From positions 2,914,001 to 2,978,000 of the forward strand of contig NZ_LT907988.1 of the NCBI RefSeq assembly GCF_900089455.2: 64,000 nucleotides of DNA. The letters are read 5' to 3'. The first letter of the stretch is position 1, and each line of letters begins with the position of its first letter. The notes beneath the pieces were generated by a model that searched no databases, was not told the origin of the DNA, and saw only the letters and a list, made by a program, of their open reading frames with translations. The translations under genes and the position numbers were made by a program. Positions 35,229-44,195 of the stretch are shown piece by piece. Source of the stretch: Orrella dioscoreae (GTDB lineage Bacteria; Pseudomonadota; Gammaproteobacteria; Burkholderiales; Burkholderiaceae_B).

Positions 35229-35747
35229 TCATGACACTGGCCAGCCACGCCAAGCCGCATGTCGAAGGCTTGCAATGACTACGCGCCGGTGAAAGAACCG
35301 GATCGCGGCGATATAGACCCGGCCCAGTCGGTTGTGGCAACGGACGACCGTGGTGACCACGAGACAGGCATCCGATCCACCATCCATCTCCAGCTTCGAT
35401 TGACGCAATACCGAGACGCGAAAATCCAGGTGACGGTCGTCTTCGCCGAGCATGACCTCCCTTTCGTCGCTGGCGAAGACCCGAAAGATGCCGATATGCC
35501 GGGCGCCGGAGATCGCTTGCTCCGCTTGCAGCCGCCTTGATGTCTTGATCCCAAACGGGCGCACGAGCGTGTCACGTACACACATCAACGCCGCGATCCA
35601 GCCCGGCTGGGTAGCGAAGACGAACTCCGCCAGTCGCAGGGGATCGCCTGTCGTATCGGGCGGAAGGTCGATCGCAAATGCGTCAACCAGGTCGGCGGTG
35701 GCGTACCACGGGGTCACGCTCGATGTCGCGGGCGGGTCTACCTCCAT
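35229..35747 (-). CDS. DUF2867-type protein
   Basis: 172 residues from the ATG at 35747 (MEVDPPATSSVTPWYATADLVDAFAIDLPPDTTGDPLRLAEFVFATQPGWIAALMCVRDTLVRPFGIK). The pattern, with W-...-LRD-LV-PFGIK and a later ...GEDDRHLDFRVSVL..., matches DUF2867 proteins, whose biochemical role is unknown; they are sometimes fused to NAD(P)-binding domains. A TTG at 35756 is an alternative. It is the third gene downstream in the SDR/reductase run. The neighbours suggest a role in the same redox pathway. Confidence 0.65.
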   Translation of the reverse strand: MEVDPPATSSVTPWYATADLVDAFAIDLPPDTTGDPLRLAEFVFATQPGWIAALMCVRDTLVRPFGIKTSRRLQAEQAISGARHIGIFRVFASDEREVMLGEDDRHLDFRVSVLRQSKLEMDGGSDACLVVTTVVRCHNRLGRVYIAAIRFFHRRVVIASLRHAAWRGWPVS

Positions 35748-35786
35748 GACTCTCAAAATCGATCCCCAATCTGCGAACGTGGGCCG

Positions 35787-36593
35787 TTAGATCGCCATTA
35801 CCGAGCCGCCGTCCACACGCAGATTGGTTCCGGTGATGAAGCCAGCCTGTTCCGACGCCAGGAACACAACTGCCGCGGCGACGTCTTCCGGCTTGCACGG
35901 CCGGCCGACCCCGATGTTCGGGCGGAAGGTGGGCATGAAATGAGCCGCAAGCTCGTCAGGCAACAGATCCTCGGCACCATCCTGCTGCGCCAGCAGATCA
36001 CGGAGGATGGGCGTGTCCACATAGGCCGGCGATACGGCGTTCACCAGCACGCCCCGGTCGGCATAAGTTTTCGCGAGTCCCTTGGTCAGGATGTTCAACG
36101 CGCTTTTGGCGGAGGCATACTCAATGGCGACCGCGTCGGGCTGGACGCCGCTTTCCGACGAGATGTTGATGATCCGGCCCCATCCGCGCGCTGCCATTTT
36201 CGGTGCCGCTGCTCTGACAACCCGCACAACGGATAGGACGTTGAATTCCCAGGTTTCGAGCCAGTCAGCGTCGGGAACCTCTTCGAATGGTCGGAACAGC
36301 CCGCCGGTCGATGACCGCAATCCGCCCGCATTGTTGACAGCGATGTCGATTGGCCCAAGCGCTGACTCCACCGCCGCAATCGCCTGCGCCAAGCTGTCGG
36401 CGCTCGTCACGTCGCCGCTGATCGCGAAGGCCCGGTCTCCGAGATCCTCGGCGATCTTCGCCAGCTTGCTCTCGTCGCGCGCCAGAAGGGCGACCTTGGC
36501 GCCCTCGGCGTGCAGCGCTCGTGCGATCGCCTCGCCGATGCCTTGGCTAGCACCTGTGATCAAAGCGACGCGACCTTTAAGCTGTGTGTCCAT
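35787..36593 (-). CDS. Short-chain dehydrogenase/reductase (SDR)
   Basis: 268 residues, classical SDR. Cofactor motif TGASQGIG near 14-21, NNAG near 90, the catalytic Ser in IINISSES and the YxxxK motif YASAK. C-terminal GxxxRVDGG end. NAD(P)-dependent oxidoreductase of unknown substrate. First 13 nt downstream of the reductase at 36606, same strand, so part of a redox operon. Confidence 0.9.
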   Translation of the reverse strand: MDTQLKGRVALITGASQGIGEAIARALHAEGAKVALLARDESKLAKIAEDLGDRAFAISGDVTSADSLAQAIAAVESALGPIDIAVNNAGGLRSSTGGLFRPFEEVPDADWLETWEFNVLSVVRVVRAAAPKMAARGWGRIINISSESGVQPDAVAIEYASAKSALNILTKGLAKTYADRGVLVNAVSPAYVDTPILRDLLAQQDGAEDLLPDELAAHFMPTFRPNIGVGRPCKPEDVAAAVVFLASEQAGFITGTNLRVDGGSVMAI

Positions 36594-36605
36594 GGGAAGC
36601 TCCTC

Positions 36606-37295
36606 TCAAATAGGCTTGCCGAGGCTGCTATTCGGCGTGGCACGCATTTCAGGTTTGCGCTCCGGGCTTGCTTCGGCAAGCGCCTTGCGGACACCTTCGG
36701 CGTCGAGATCGGTGGCATAGACCGGCGTGCCAGGCTGCTGACGCCAGGACTCGTCGAGCCCCCCAGCGTCGATGCCGTCGAATCCGAGTTCGTCGAAAAG
36801 CCGGATGAGCTTTGTTTTGTCGGCTTCATCGTCGCCAGCGACCGGCAACGCGATACGACCGGGAGCACCCGCTGGCTTGCCCTCATGGAGGAGCTTGCGC
36901 CAGTACAAGGTGTTGAGTGCCTTCACCACTGGCCGTCCCAACTGATTTGCCACCCAGCGACTTTCAGCCATGCCCGTTTCGATGTCATCGATCCGGCCAT
37001 CACGCTCCCGGGGATAGTAGTTGCCGGTATCGACGACGACGATGTCGGGACCGATCCCGTCGAAGAGATCCTTCGGCAGTTCGGCGATCTTCCACACCGG
37101 TATGGCGACGAAAACGATCTCGCCGCTACTGGCTGCCTCGGTGACGGTGACCGCCGTGGCGCCGGTTTCGGCGGCAAGCTCGGCTAGCGAATCCGGGCCG
37201 CGCGAGTTGGCGACGGACACCTTGTGGCCCAGTTTCGACAGCCGGCGCGTCAGCGAGCCTCCGATCTCCCCGGCTCCTATGATTCCGATATCCAT
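36606..37295 (-). CDS. NADPH-dependent F420-reductase-like oxidoreductase (copy 1)
   Basis: 229 residues, N-terminal Rossmann motif MDIGIIGAGEIGGSLTRRLSKLGHKVSVANSRGP, with NSRG for the NADP ribose phosphate, then VFVAIPVWKI and ...VVDTGNYYP..., and GxPVVKALNTLYWRKL. This is the pyrroline-5-carboxylate reductase/F420-dependent NADP reductase family. Substrate unknown. Two further paralogues lie at 38227 and 39192. Confidence 0.85.
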   Translation of the reverse strand: MDIGIIGAGEIGGSLTRRLSKLGHKVSVANSRGPDSLAELAAETGATAVTVTEAASSGEIVFVAIPVWKIAELPKDLFDGIGPDIVVVDTGNYYPRERDGRIDDIETGMAESRWVANQLGRPVVKALNTLYWRKLLHEGKPAGAPGRIALPVAGDDEADKTKLIRLFDELGFDGIDAGGLDESWRQQPGTPVYATDLDAEGVRKALAEASPERKPEMRATPNSSLGKPI

Positions 37296-37394
37296 GAGGG
37301 AACTCCCATTTCGCTAGTCGGTTTTGATGGAGGTCAGCTTGACTTGCCCGCGACAAGCGCCGGCGTCGTCACGCCTTTTTCCGCCCAGGCGGAA

Positions 37395-38162
37395 TCAGAG
37401 CTTGTAGCCGCCGCTCGCCTCGATCACCTGGGCAGTCACCCATCGACCTTCCTCGGAGGCAAGGAAGGCCACGACTGCGGCGATATCCGAGGTTTCGCCA
37501 AAGCGTCCCAGCGCGGTATCGGCTTCGATGGCCTTCACCATGTCGGCGTTTTCGCGGACAGCGGCGTTCATGTCCGTTCGCGTCCAACCCGGCGCCACGG
37601 CGTTCACCGTGATTCCGCGCGGCCCCAGTTCCATCGCCAGCGCATGGGTCAGGTTGTTGATGGCCGCCTTGGCCATGGAGTAGATGGGGACGGCCGGCAA
37701 TGGGCGCGTGGCCAGACCGGAGGACGTATTGATGATCCGACCACCATCGGAGAGACGGCTCAGCGCGGATTGAACGACGAAGAACGGTGCGCGGGCGTGA
37801 ACCGCGAACATCGTGTTCCAGGCGTCCGGCGTCGCATCGGCAAGACCGCCCCAGCCTGAGTTGCCGGCGTTGTTGACCAGAATGTCGAGCGCCTTGCTGC
37901 CCTTCCTTGTGTTGAACTCGCGGTCGAGCGCATCGAACAACGCCGGGATCGCCGCGGCATCGACCAGGTCGGCGTGAAGCGCGAAAGCGGTGCCGCCCGT
38001 TTTTTCGATGGTCGCAACCACTTCTTCTGCGCCTGCGCTGCTTGCGTTGTAGGTGATGGCGACGGTCGCACCGTCGGCCGCAAGCCGTTCGGCAATCGCG
38101 CGACCGATGCCGCGCGATCCGCCAGTGACGAGAGCGGTTTTTCCCTTGAGGGATTGGGACAT
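37395..38162 (-). CDS. Short-chain dehydrogenase/reductase (SDR), FabG-like
   Basis: 255 residues: VTGGSRGIGRAIAERLAADGATVAITYN near the N-terminus, NNAG about 95, the catalytic Ser in IINTSSG, YSMAK and the end ...GRWVTAQVIEASGGYKL. NAD(P)-dependent carbonyl reductase type. 66 bp from the next minus-strand gene at 38227. Second SDR of the cargo cluster. Confidence 0.9.
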   Translation of the reverse strand: MSQSLKGKTALVTGGSRGIGRAIAERLAADGATVAITYNASSAGAEEVVATIEKTGGTAFALHADLVDAAAIPALFDALDREFNTRKGSKALDILVNNAGNSGWGGLADATPDAWNTMFAVHARAPFFVVQSALSRLSDGGRIINTSSGLATRPLPAVPIYSMAKAAINNLTHALAMELGPRGITVNAVAPGWTRTDMNAAVRENADMVKAIEADTALGRFGETSDIAAVVAFLASEEGRWVTAQVIEASGGYKL

Positions 38163-38226
38163 GAGATTCTCCTAGGTAAAGCGAAATGTGGTTTCATTGG
38201 GCTTGCGGATCGGATTGCGAGGTGGC

Positions 38227-38928
38227 TCAGGTGACCCGTTCGCGCACGATCGGGCCGGGGCTTGCCTCGATGACCGACAGCGCCAGCCGAACAAGACCCT
38301 CCGCGTCCCCGGCATATTCATGCTCGGCAATGTGGTGCAGCAGGACGCCGGCCTGCTCCAGTTGCCGGGCGCCTTTGAGGGGGCCGGCGTTGATGGGCTT
38401 GAAACCGGCATCAACGATCAGACCACGGGCGACCTGCCCGGCCGAGGCGTCGTCGCTGACATAGAAGACATTGGGCTGCACCGGCGACTTCGACCACGCT
38501 GCGGCCTCAAGCAATGGCGATCCCAGCAGATTGAACGCCTTGACGATCCGAGCCTTCGGGAGGCGTTGTTGCAAAACCTCGGAGGTCGAGTTGTCGCGCA
38601 TGAAGTCCAGTTCATGGAAATGCTGGAACTCGGCGGTGACGCCGAGCGGGTTCATGGTGTCGATGACGGTCTTGCCATCGAGCGCGTCGCCTACTTCGCC
38701 TACGATCGCGTCGACCCGCGGCCAGTAGACGGAGAACAGAACAGCCTCGCCGAATTCGGCGGCCTCGCGGATCGTGCCGAGCCGGGCCCGGTCGCCCAGT
38801 TCTGCCAGCAACGGTGCGATCTTGCGATCCTCGCCGTCCTTCGCAATGACGAGGTCATGACCTGCGGTTGCCCAGACTCGCGCTAGGCGACTGCCGACAT
38901 TGCCGGCATTCAAAATTCCTATCTTCAT
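38227..38928 (-). CDS. NADPH-dependent F420-reductase-like oxidoreductase (copy 2)
   Basis: 233 residues from ATG 38928 (MKIGILNAGNVGSRLARVWATAGHDLVIAKDGE). Rossmann G-x-G-x-x-G is partially altered (GNAGNVGS-type), followed by VLFSVYWPRVDAIV, VIDTMNPLGV and ARIVKAFNLLG. Same family as copy 1 but with poor similarity over the nucleotide-specificity loop (IAKDGED instead of NSRG), so cofactor preference may differ. Confidence 0.8.
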   Translation of the reverse strand: MKIGILNAGNVGSRLARVWATAGHDLVIAKDGEDRKIAPLLAELGDRARLGTIREAAEFGEAVLFSVYWPRVDAIVGEVGDALDGKTVIDTMNPLGVTAEFQHFHELDFMRDNSTSEVLQQRLPKARIVKAFNLLGSPLLEAAAWSKSPVQPNVFYVSDDASAGQVARGLIVDAGFKPINAGPLKGARQLEQAGVLLHHIAEHEYAGDAEGLVRLALSVIEASPGPIVRERVT

Positions 38929-39191
38929 TTGCTTTCGAGCTTCCCAGTAGTGCGTTGAAAGCATTACTCTAGAGATGATCGAAAAATAGATAAATGGCAG
39001 AAAAAACTACAGACCGTTGTCCATAAATACATCAATAAAACGATTGGAACGAGGCCACACGAGTGGCAATCATCGGCACGGCGAGAGGCGCCAGGTGCAT
39101 GGTCCACTTGTCTGTCGGGCTGGGCGCACCGTATCGGCCAGAGGCTGTGAACGGTCATCGGGCGCCCGCAAGGGCCCCCGATGTAGAGGCT
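38929..39191. other. 263-bp gap with a duplicated lysR start region
   Basis: No credible gene. It contains 39016-39036, a 20/21 match to the start of the lysR gene at 40235-40255 (GTTGTCCAT-AATACATCAAT), with the ATG changed to ATA. An AT-rich stretch upstream (GATAAAT...) also resembles the 40.2-kb copy. It appears to be the remains of a duplicated regulator start or operator. Confidence 0.55.
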
Positions 39192-39989
39192 TTATTTCTT
39201 GACGGTCGCGGCGCTTGCCTGGGCCATGAAGAGGTCGACGTGGACCTGCGGCATGCCCTCGAACGTGCCGCCGATCGGTGACGGGCGCTTTGCCTCGTTG
39301 ATCAAGCGCTGAGCATCTTCGCGCGACACGGGCTTGCCGGGCTGCGTGTAGGCGCGCTCGGCTTTTTCGCCCGTCGCTTTCAGATCTACCGTCGGAGCGT
39401 AGCGCCAAAAGTAGATGGGCGTGCTCGGTTCAATGCGCCAGCTGTCTGCGAGGGAGCCCGCGTCGATGGTATCGAAGCCGATCTTGTCGAAGAACTCGGT
39501 CACCGCCTGCTTCGCTCCGGCTTCGTCACCCGCGATCGGCAGCGTCGTGCGGTTCGCCGAACCCTTCGGCGTCGCGTTGGCCTTCATGTGGAGCCAGCTG
39601 AGGTTGTGAAGGCCCTTGACGACCTTCGCTCCCGGCAAACGCCGCTGGATCAGCCCACTGGAGGTCAGCTCCCCCTTGTCGAGAACGTCATTGTTGCCGA
39701 ATGCGGGATAGTAGTTCGTCTGGTCGAGTACGACCTTGCCCGCAAACTTGTCGGCGGGCAGCTGCTCGGAGGCGGCGATCGGGATCGAGAGCGTGACGAT
39801 GTCACCTGCCGCGATGGCCTCCTCGGTCGTGCCGGCGCTCGCCAGCGGACCAAGTTCCTCGATCAGATCCTTGATGGTGTCCGCGCCGCGGGAGTTGCTG
39901 ATCACCACCTTGTAGCCAGCTGCGGTCGCGAGACGCGCGACTGCCTTGCCGACGAGGCCGGAGCCAATGATTCCGATTGTTTGTGTCAT
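39192..39989 (-). CDS. NADPH-dependent F420-reductase-like oxidoreductase (copy 3)
   Basis: 265 residues from ATG 39989 (MTQTIGIIGSGLVGKAVARLATAAGYKVVISNSRGADTI). Classical GxGxxG plus NSRG, then IVTLSIPI, VVLDQTNYYPAFG and GAKVVKGLHNLSWLHM. Longer than copies 1 and 2 by an extended C-terminus. Divergent from the LysR gene at 40242 across 252 bp, the standard layout for a LysR regulator and its target. Confidence 0.85.
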   Translation of the reverse strand: MTQTIGIIGSGLVGKAVARLATAAGYKVVISNSRGADTIKDLIEELGPLASAGTTEEAIAAGDIVTLSIPIAASEQLPADKFAGKVVLDQTNYYPAFGNNDVLDKGELTSSGLIQRRLPGAKVVKGLHNLSWLHMKANATPKGSANRTTLPIAGDEAGAKQAVTEFFDKIGFDTIDAGSLADSWRIEPSTPIYFWRYAPTVDLKATGEKAERAYTQPGKPVSREDAQRLINEAKRPSPIGGTFEGMPQVHVDLFMAQASAATVKK

Positions 39990-40241
39990 CTTCGCATTCC
40001 TTCTATGGGAGAACGGCGGGAACCCGCCGACAGGTTTCTTGGGACGCACGCCTAAGCGCGCCGCGATGCAAGCAAGTCGTGTGAACGACAGGGCGGTGTG
40101 CGTCTCGATCGCCGTGACGCTTACAACCGCAGCAAGTCAATGCCGCCGCTGTATTCGTTGAGTGCGACGTGTTGCATGAATCGCACTATGGACTTACCCT
40201 CTTAATTGATAAATATAGAGATAAGTCAAATACTGTTGTCC

Positions 40242-41147
40242 ATGAATACATCAATCGATCTGCCGGAGATGCGCGTCTTCGTCGCGGTTGTGACCGACGG
40301 CTCTTTCACGACGGCTGCGGATCGGCTGGGCACCGACAAGGCGCGCATCAGCCGCATCGTCAGTCGCATGGAGAAGAAACTCGGCGCACAGCTTCTCACC
40401 CGCTCGACACGTCGCCTCAACGTGACGGAGGTCGGTCGCGACTACTTCGAGCGCGCCATGTGCATCCTGACCGCCGCCGAAGCCGCAGAGGCGGCGGTGG
40501 CGCAGCAGTCCAGGGAGCCCAAAGGACTGCTCAAGCTCACGGCTGGATCCGAGTTCGGAACGATGGTCGTGGACGACTGGATCGCAGCGTTTCTGCGAAT
40601 GGCCCCGAAAGTGACGGTGGAAGCGGAGTACACGAACCGCCTGGTCGATATCATCCATGAAGGCTTCGACGTCGCCGTCCGTGTCGGCACGCTCGAAGAT
40701 TCGGGGCTCTCGGCGCGCAAACTCGGCGAGGTGTCTTACGGGCTGTATGCGGCCCCTGGCTATCTGAAGCGCGGGCCGGCGCTTTCCGCCGTCGGCGACC
40801 TGAAGCGCCACAACCTGATCATGAAGACGACGCGGGGGCGCTCCAATTGGGCCCTGGTAAATGGTGAGAAAACCGAGAAGGTCACGGTATCCCCGCGCTG
40901 TGCAGTCAACAGCACGATCGCCGCGAAGAACCTCGCGCTTGCAGGACTCGGGATCACGCACTTGCCGCGCTTCATGGCTGAACCCTATGTGGCTGTTGGC
41001 ACGCTTTCTTGCGTGCTTCCCGGCTGGGCAGAGGTTCCGGCGCCTGTCCACGCCGTATTCGCATCGAGCCGCTACATGGATCCGAAAGTACGCAGCTTCG
41101 TGGATCTCTGCCTAAGTGCGTTTAAGGACGGCGGCTCACAGGATTAG
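40242..41147 (+). CDS. LysR-family regulator of the oxidoreductase cargo
   Basis: 301 residues from ATG 40242 (MNTSIDLPEMRVFVAVVTDGSFTTAADRLGTDKARISRIVSRMEKKLGAQLLTRSTRRLNVTEVG), N-terminal LysR winged helix and C-terminal effector-binding domain of the AaeR/DmlR-like subgroup. It is the only plus-strand gene of the cargo, diverging from reductase copy 3. Probably activates or represses that operon in response to a small molecule. The ORF is open to 40206, but 40242 fits the family start. Confidence 0.88.
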   Translation: MNTSIDLPEMRVFVAVVTDGSFTTAADRLGTDKARISRIVSRMEKKLGAQLLTRSTRRLNVTEVGRDYFERAMCILTAAEAAEAAVAQQSREPKGLLKLTAGSEFGTMVVDDWIAAFLRMAPKVTVEAEYTNRLVDIIHEGFDVAVRVGTLEDSGLSARKLGEVSYGLYAAPGYLKRGPALSAVGDLKRHNLIMKTTRGRSNWALVNGEKTEKVTVSPRCAVNSTIAAKNLALAGLGITHLPRFMAEPYVAVGTLSCVLPGWAEVPAPVHAVFASSRYMDPKVRSFVDLCLSAFKDGGSQD

Positions 41148-43135
41148 ATGGCAGGCCCGCGTTGCCGCCCAATCTCCCACGACACGCCTCCGCCGCGTAC
41201 CGTGGCTGCAAGTTGCTGACCTAGCCGCTGTTCGATCACCGGCCGCCACGGCACCAGGCTGAACCCCATGCCGTCATCAAGCATGGCGTAACGCCCGCTC
41301 GCCAGCATGACAGAGCGCCGGTAAATGCCGGCGACGCGCTGCCCGTCGGCTACCGGGCGATGCTCCAGGCCAGTTTCGGCGGCAATGTCTTTGGCGGCTT
41401 GCGTCAGTTCTCGATTGCGTAGCGTGCCCAGCAGGTTGCGGGCGAGGATCACGCGCTGCCCGCGCCGCACGGCCAGCCCCTGTTCGACCAGGAAGTCGGC
41501 GCGCTGCTGCATCGCCTGCTTGGCGTCGCCACCAAAGCCCAGGTCGCCCAACCCGCGGCCGCCGCCGACCAATTGCTGGTCAAGCCAGGTCGCGCCGATC
41601 ACGCGCGCCTGCCGTTCGATGGGCAGGTGCGATTTCAGTTCCATAGCCACGCCGCTCAGGCGCTGCGCATCGTACTGGCGGCCACGCTCGGCCAGGTCGT
41701 TCGGCACCTTCCATAGCCCCTCTGCCACACGCTCCACGATGCCAGCCCGGCGCAACGCTTCCAGCCGCCGGACGTGGGCGGCGACAACCTCCTGCGGGTC
41801 GCGTCCGGGCTTGGCCCGGCCCTGTTCGATGGCCAGGTGGTGATCGGCGCGGTACAGGCCATCGCTCGCCAGCGCGGCGATGTTCTTGTCGGCGGCGCGC
41901 ACGTCGGCCGAACCCTTCACTTCCACCACCGCACCCGTGGGGTAGTTCGCCAGCTCGTCACGGGCGTTCAGTGCGACGTAGTGGGCCTTCCCGTCCACGC
42001 CGTCGATGACCAGATAGCCGCGGTCGTGCAGCTCGTCGGCCAACCCCTTCGCGGCCACGCGACCGATGACGGATCGGCCATCCTCGCCCGGCTCGAACAC
42101 CGCCAGTTCGCGCGGCTGGCCGCTCATGGCCCGCTGCATGGTGCGGATGACGTCGCCACGCTCGCTCAGGGCGCGCAAGGTCTTCTCCGCATCCGCATGC
42201 ACGGCCCAGGTGCCGGGCTGCATTTCTTCGGCCAGGCCCAGGCGCTGCAAGTGTTGTAGGCGGCCGACCAGCAGCAGGCGCTGGCGTTGCAGCCGGGGTT
42301 CGTTGAAGCGTTCGACCTGCACCCGGCCATCCTCGCCGGCCTCGCGTTGCAGCGTGCGGTCGAGGCTCGTCCACCGCTCTTGCTCCACCTCGCGCTGCAA
42401 GGTCTGCTGGATCTCCAGTTCGGTGCGCGGCCCCAGCCATTCGGTCGCCAGTTCGGCGGCCCGATGGCGAAAGCCGTGGGCGATGTAGTCGCCCGCGATG
42501 ATGAGGTCTTTGCCGGTGTCTTCGCGCCCGCGCACGATCAGGTGAGTATGCGGGTTGTCGGTGTTCCAGTGATCGACCGCCACCCAATCCAGCCGCGTTC
42601 CTAAGTCGGCTTCCATGCGGTTCACCAGATGCCGGGTGTAGGTGCGCAGGTCGTCCAGCTCGCCCCCGTCTTCCGGTGAGACGATGAAGCGGAAATGATG
42701 CCGGTCGTCGGCGGCACGCTCCTTGAAGGCGCCGAGGTCGGCTTCGTCGGTCTGCGGCCCATAGGCCCGGCCCGGTTCGCCATCGCGGCCCGCGCCGTCG
42801 CGCTCGATGTAGCGCAGGTGCTTGGCGAGCGACTGCGGGCTAGCATTGCGTTGATTGACCAGCAAGGTCTTGATGGTCACGCGCCGCGACATGGGCGTCA
42901 GCTTCGCACCAGCGAAACGCGCCGCCGTGTGGCCGCGCCCCAGGCGCGAGCCGGGCCGCTGGTCTGCGCGTGCGCCGCTGCCACCGGCTGCGGAATGGCG
43001 CATCGAGGACTTGCCGCCGCTGGCCTTGCCAGCCTGCTTGAGTACCTTGGAAACGAAGCTCTGGCCCTGGCCCTTACCCCGGTTCTTCGGGGCGCTCGGG
43101 CGCACCCGGAAATCGTCATCGCGGCGATCGGTCAT
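41144..43135 (-). CDS. Relaxase (VirD2-like, MOBP-type, DUF3363)
   Basis: 663 residues from ATG 43135 (MTDRRDDDFRVRPSAPKNRGKGQGQSFVSKVLKQAG), with AGGGAG upstream. A relaxase domain at about 90-290 has HFRFIVSPEDGGELDDLRTYTRHLV and the metal-binding HUH-type stretch DHWNTDNPHTHLIVRG. C-terminal DUF3363 follows. It nicks oriT, stays covalently bound and is delivered by TraG. The upstream frame is open to 43522, but this is arginine-rich and unlike the family. Its stop is 3 nt from the opposed lysR stop. Confidence 0.92.
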   Translation of the reverse strand: MTDRRDDDFRVRPSAPKNRGKGQGQSFVSKVLKQAGKASGGKSSMRHSAAGGSGARADQRPGSRLGRGHTAARFAGAKLTPMSRRVTIKTLLVNQRNASPQSLAKHLRYIERDGAGRDGEPGRAYGPQTDEADLGAFKERAADDRHHFRFIVSPEDGGELDDLRTYTRHLVNRMEADLGTRLDWVAVDHWNTDNPHTHLIVRGREDTGKDLIIAGDYIAHGFRHRAAELATEWLGPRTELEIQQTLQREVEQERWTSLDRTLQREAGEDGRVQVERFNEPRLQRQRLLLVGRLQHLQRLGLAEEMQPGTWAVHADAEKTLRALSERGDVIRTMQRAMSGQPRELAVFEPGEDGRSVIGRVAAKGLADELHDRGYLVIDGVDGKAHYVALNARDELANYPTGAVVEVKGSADVRAADKNIAALASDGLYRADHHLAIEQGRAKPGRDPQEVVAAHVRRLEALRRAGIVERVAEGLWKVPNDLAERGRQYDAQRLSGVAMELKSHLPIERQARVIGATWLDQQLVGGGRGLGDLGFGGDAKQAMQQRADFLVEQGLAVRRGQRVILARNLLGTLRNRELTQAAKDIAAETGLEHRPVADGQRVAGIYRRSVMLASGRYAMLDDGMGFSLVPWRPVIEQRLGQQLAATVRGGGVSWEIGRQRGPAI

Positions 43136-43595
43136 CGCCGTTCTCCCTGCAAGCTCTGCCGTGTCCGGTCGTGCGAAGCACGCGGACATGCCTGCATTGG
43201 CGCGACCTTCGCGCCCAATGCGGCACGGTGGCGAAGCCGCTCCGTGCCGCGCCACCCCCATGTGCAGACAGGCTTTCGACGCGGCCCGGTGCCGCGTCCT
43301 TTTGTCTTGCCTTCCGCCTTTGCCCCTCGCTGTCGCTCCGGGCGTCGGCGGCCCGGCGGCGCTGCGCTGCTTGCAGCCAGCCCGCCGGCGAACGCGCAGA
43401 TGGACGCGATGGGGGCCGGAGGCCGTGCGCGTTCGAGGCAAGACGCCTGCACGTTGGACGGCTGCGCCGGATGTTGCGCGAAGCGCGGCGCGAATGCGCC
43501 CGCGCTGCACGCGCGACGACACGGCGGCAGCAGCCGGAACGGCATGCCCGATGGCACAATGAGATGCACGGCAACGTGCAGCGAATCGGCGGCCA
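43136..43595. other. 460-bp noncoding tract between traF and relaxase: likely oriT
   Basis: No convincing gene. Two adjacent hairpins sit just upstream of the relaxase start: 43162-43188 (TGTCC...GGACA enclosing CGTGC/GCACG) and 43194-43221 (GCATTGGCGCG/CGCGcCCAATGC). Between them is ATGCCTGCAT; CCTG followed by C is the core of the IncP-type nic consensus, so the nick could be there. The rest (43222-43595) shows no feature I can name. Confidence 0.5.
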
Positions 43596-44195
43596 TCATG
43601 GGCGTGTCTCCAGCCAGACCGGATGCGCGACGCCGATCACGGCGGATGCGCTGACCGGGCCGAAATAGCGGCTGTCGAACGACGCCGAGTTGGTCGCGCT
43701 CAACAGGAACAGCTCGCCCGGTTCGAGGCGGCGGCAAAGCCGCAAGGATGGCAGCGGCCGGCCCTGCCGGTCGGCAGGCAGCGCGGCGGCCGCAGGCACG
43801 CCGTCGATGCGTACCTGCCCGGCGACGATGCAAACGTGTTGCGACGCGACCGCGCCCACACGTTTGAGCAGCGGCACGCGCGTCGGCAGGTAGCCGCGCT
43901 GCGCAGCCAGCATGGCGGCCCTGTCAGGCAACGGCACCAGCACGATGCTGTCCACGGACAGCGGACGTGGCAGCGAGGCGGTGCGTGGGTCGAACGGTTC
44001 AATGCGATACCAACCGACCGCCACGCTGTCGGACGGGTTGTAGGTCAGACGCGGCAGCGGCGACACGAAAGCTGCCCAGGCCAGCGCAGCGAAGCCGACT
44101 GCGGCGAAGCCCGCCAGCGCGAGGCGAGCGCGTCGGCGCGAGCGAGAATGCGGCACGGCTTCGTGCGTGCATGTGGTGTTGGATTGGGTCGTCAT
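43596..44195 (-). CDS. traF: TraF-type conjugative signal peptidase (S26)
   Basis: 199 residues from ATG 44195, one N-terminal membrane helix (LALAGFAAVGFAALAWAAFV). An S26 peptidase follows, with the catalytic Ser in YNPSDSVAVGWYRIEP, the Lys region VPLLKRVGAV and the end ...SASFDSRYFGPV. It matures the TrbC pilin. ATGA overlap with the DUF2840 stop fixes the start. Confidence 0.9.
   Translation of the reverse strand: MTTQSNTTCTHEAVPHSRSRRRARLALAGFAAVGFAALAWAAFVSPLPRLTYNPSDSVAVGWYRIEPFDPRTASLPRPLSVDSIVLVPLPDRAAMLAAQRGYLPTRVPLLKRVGAVASQHVCIVAGQVRIDGVPAAAALPADRQGRPLPSLRLCRRLEPGELFLLSATNSASFDSRYFGPVSASAVIGVAHPVWLETRP

Noticed and set aside
43132-43833. 233-codon minus-strand frame across traF and the oriT-like gap
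   Set aside because: Arg/Ala-rich, overlaps traF in another frame, no similarity to a family.
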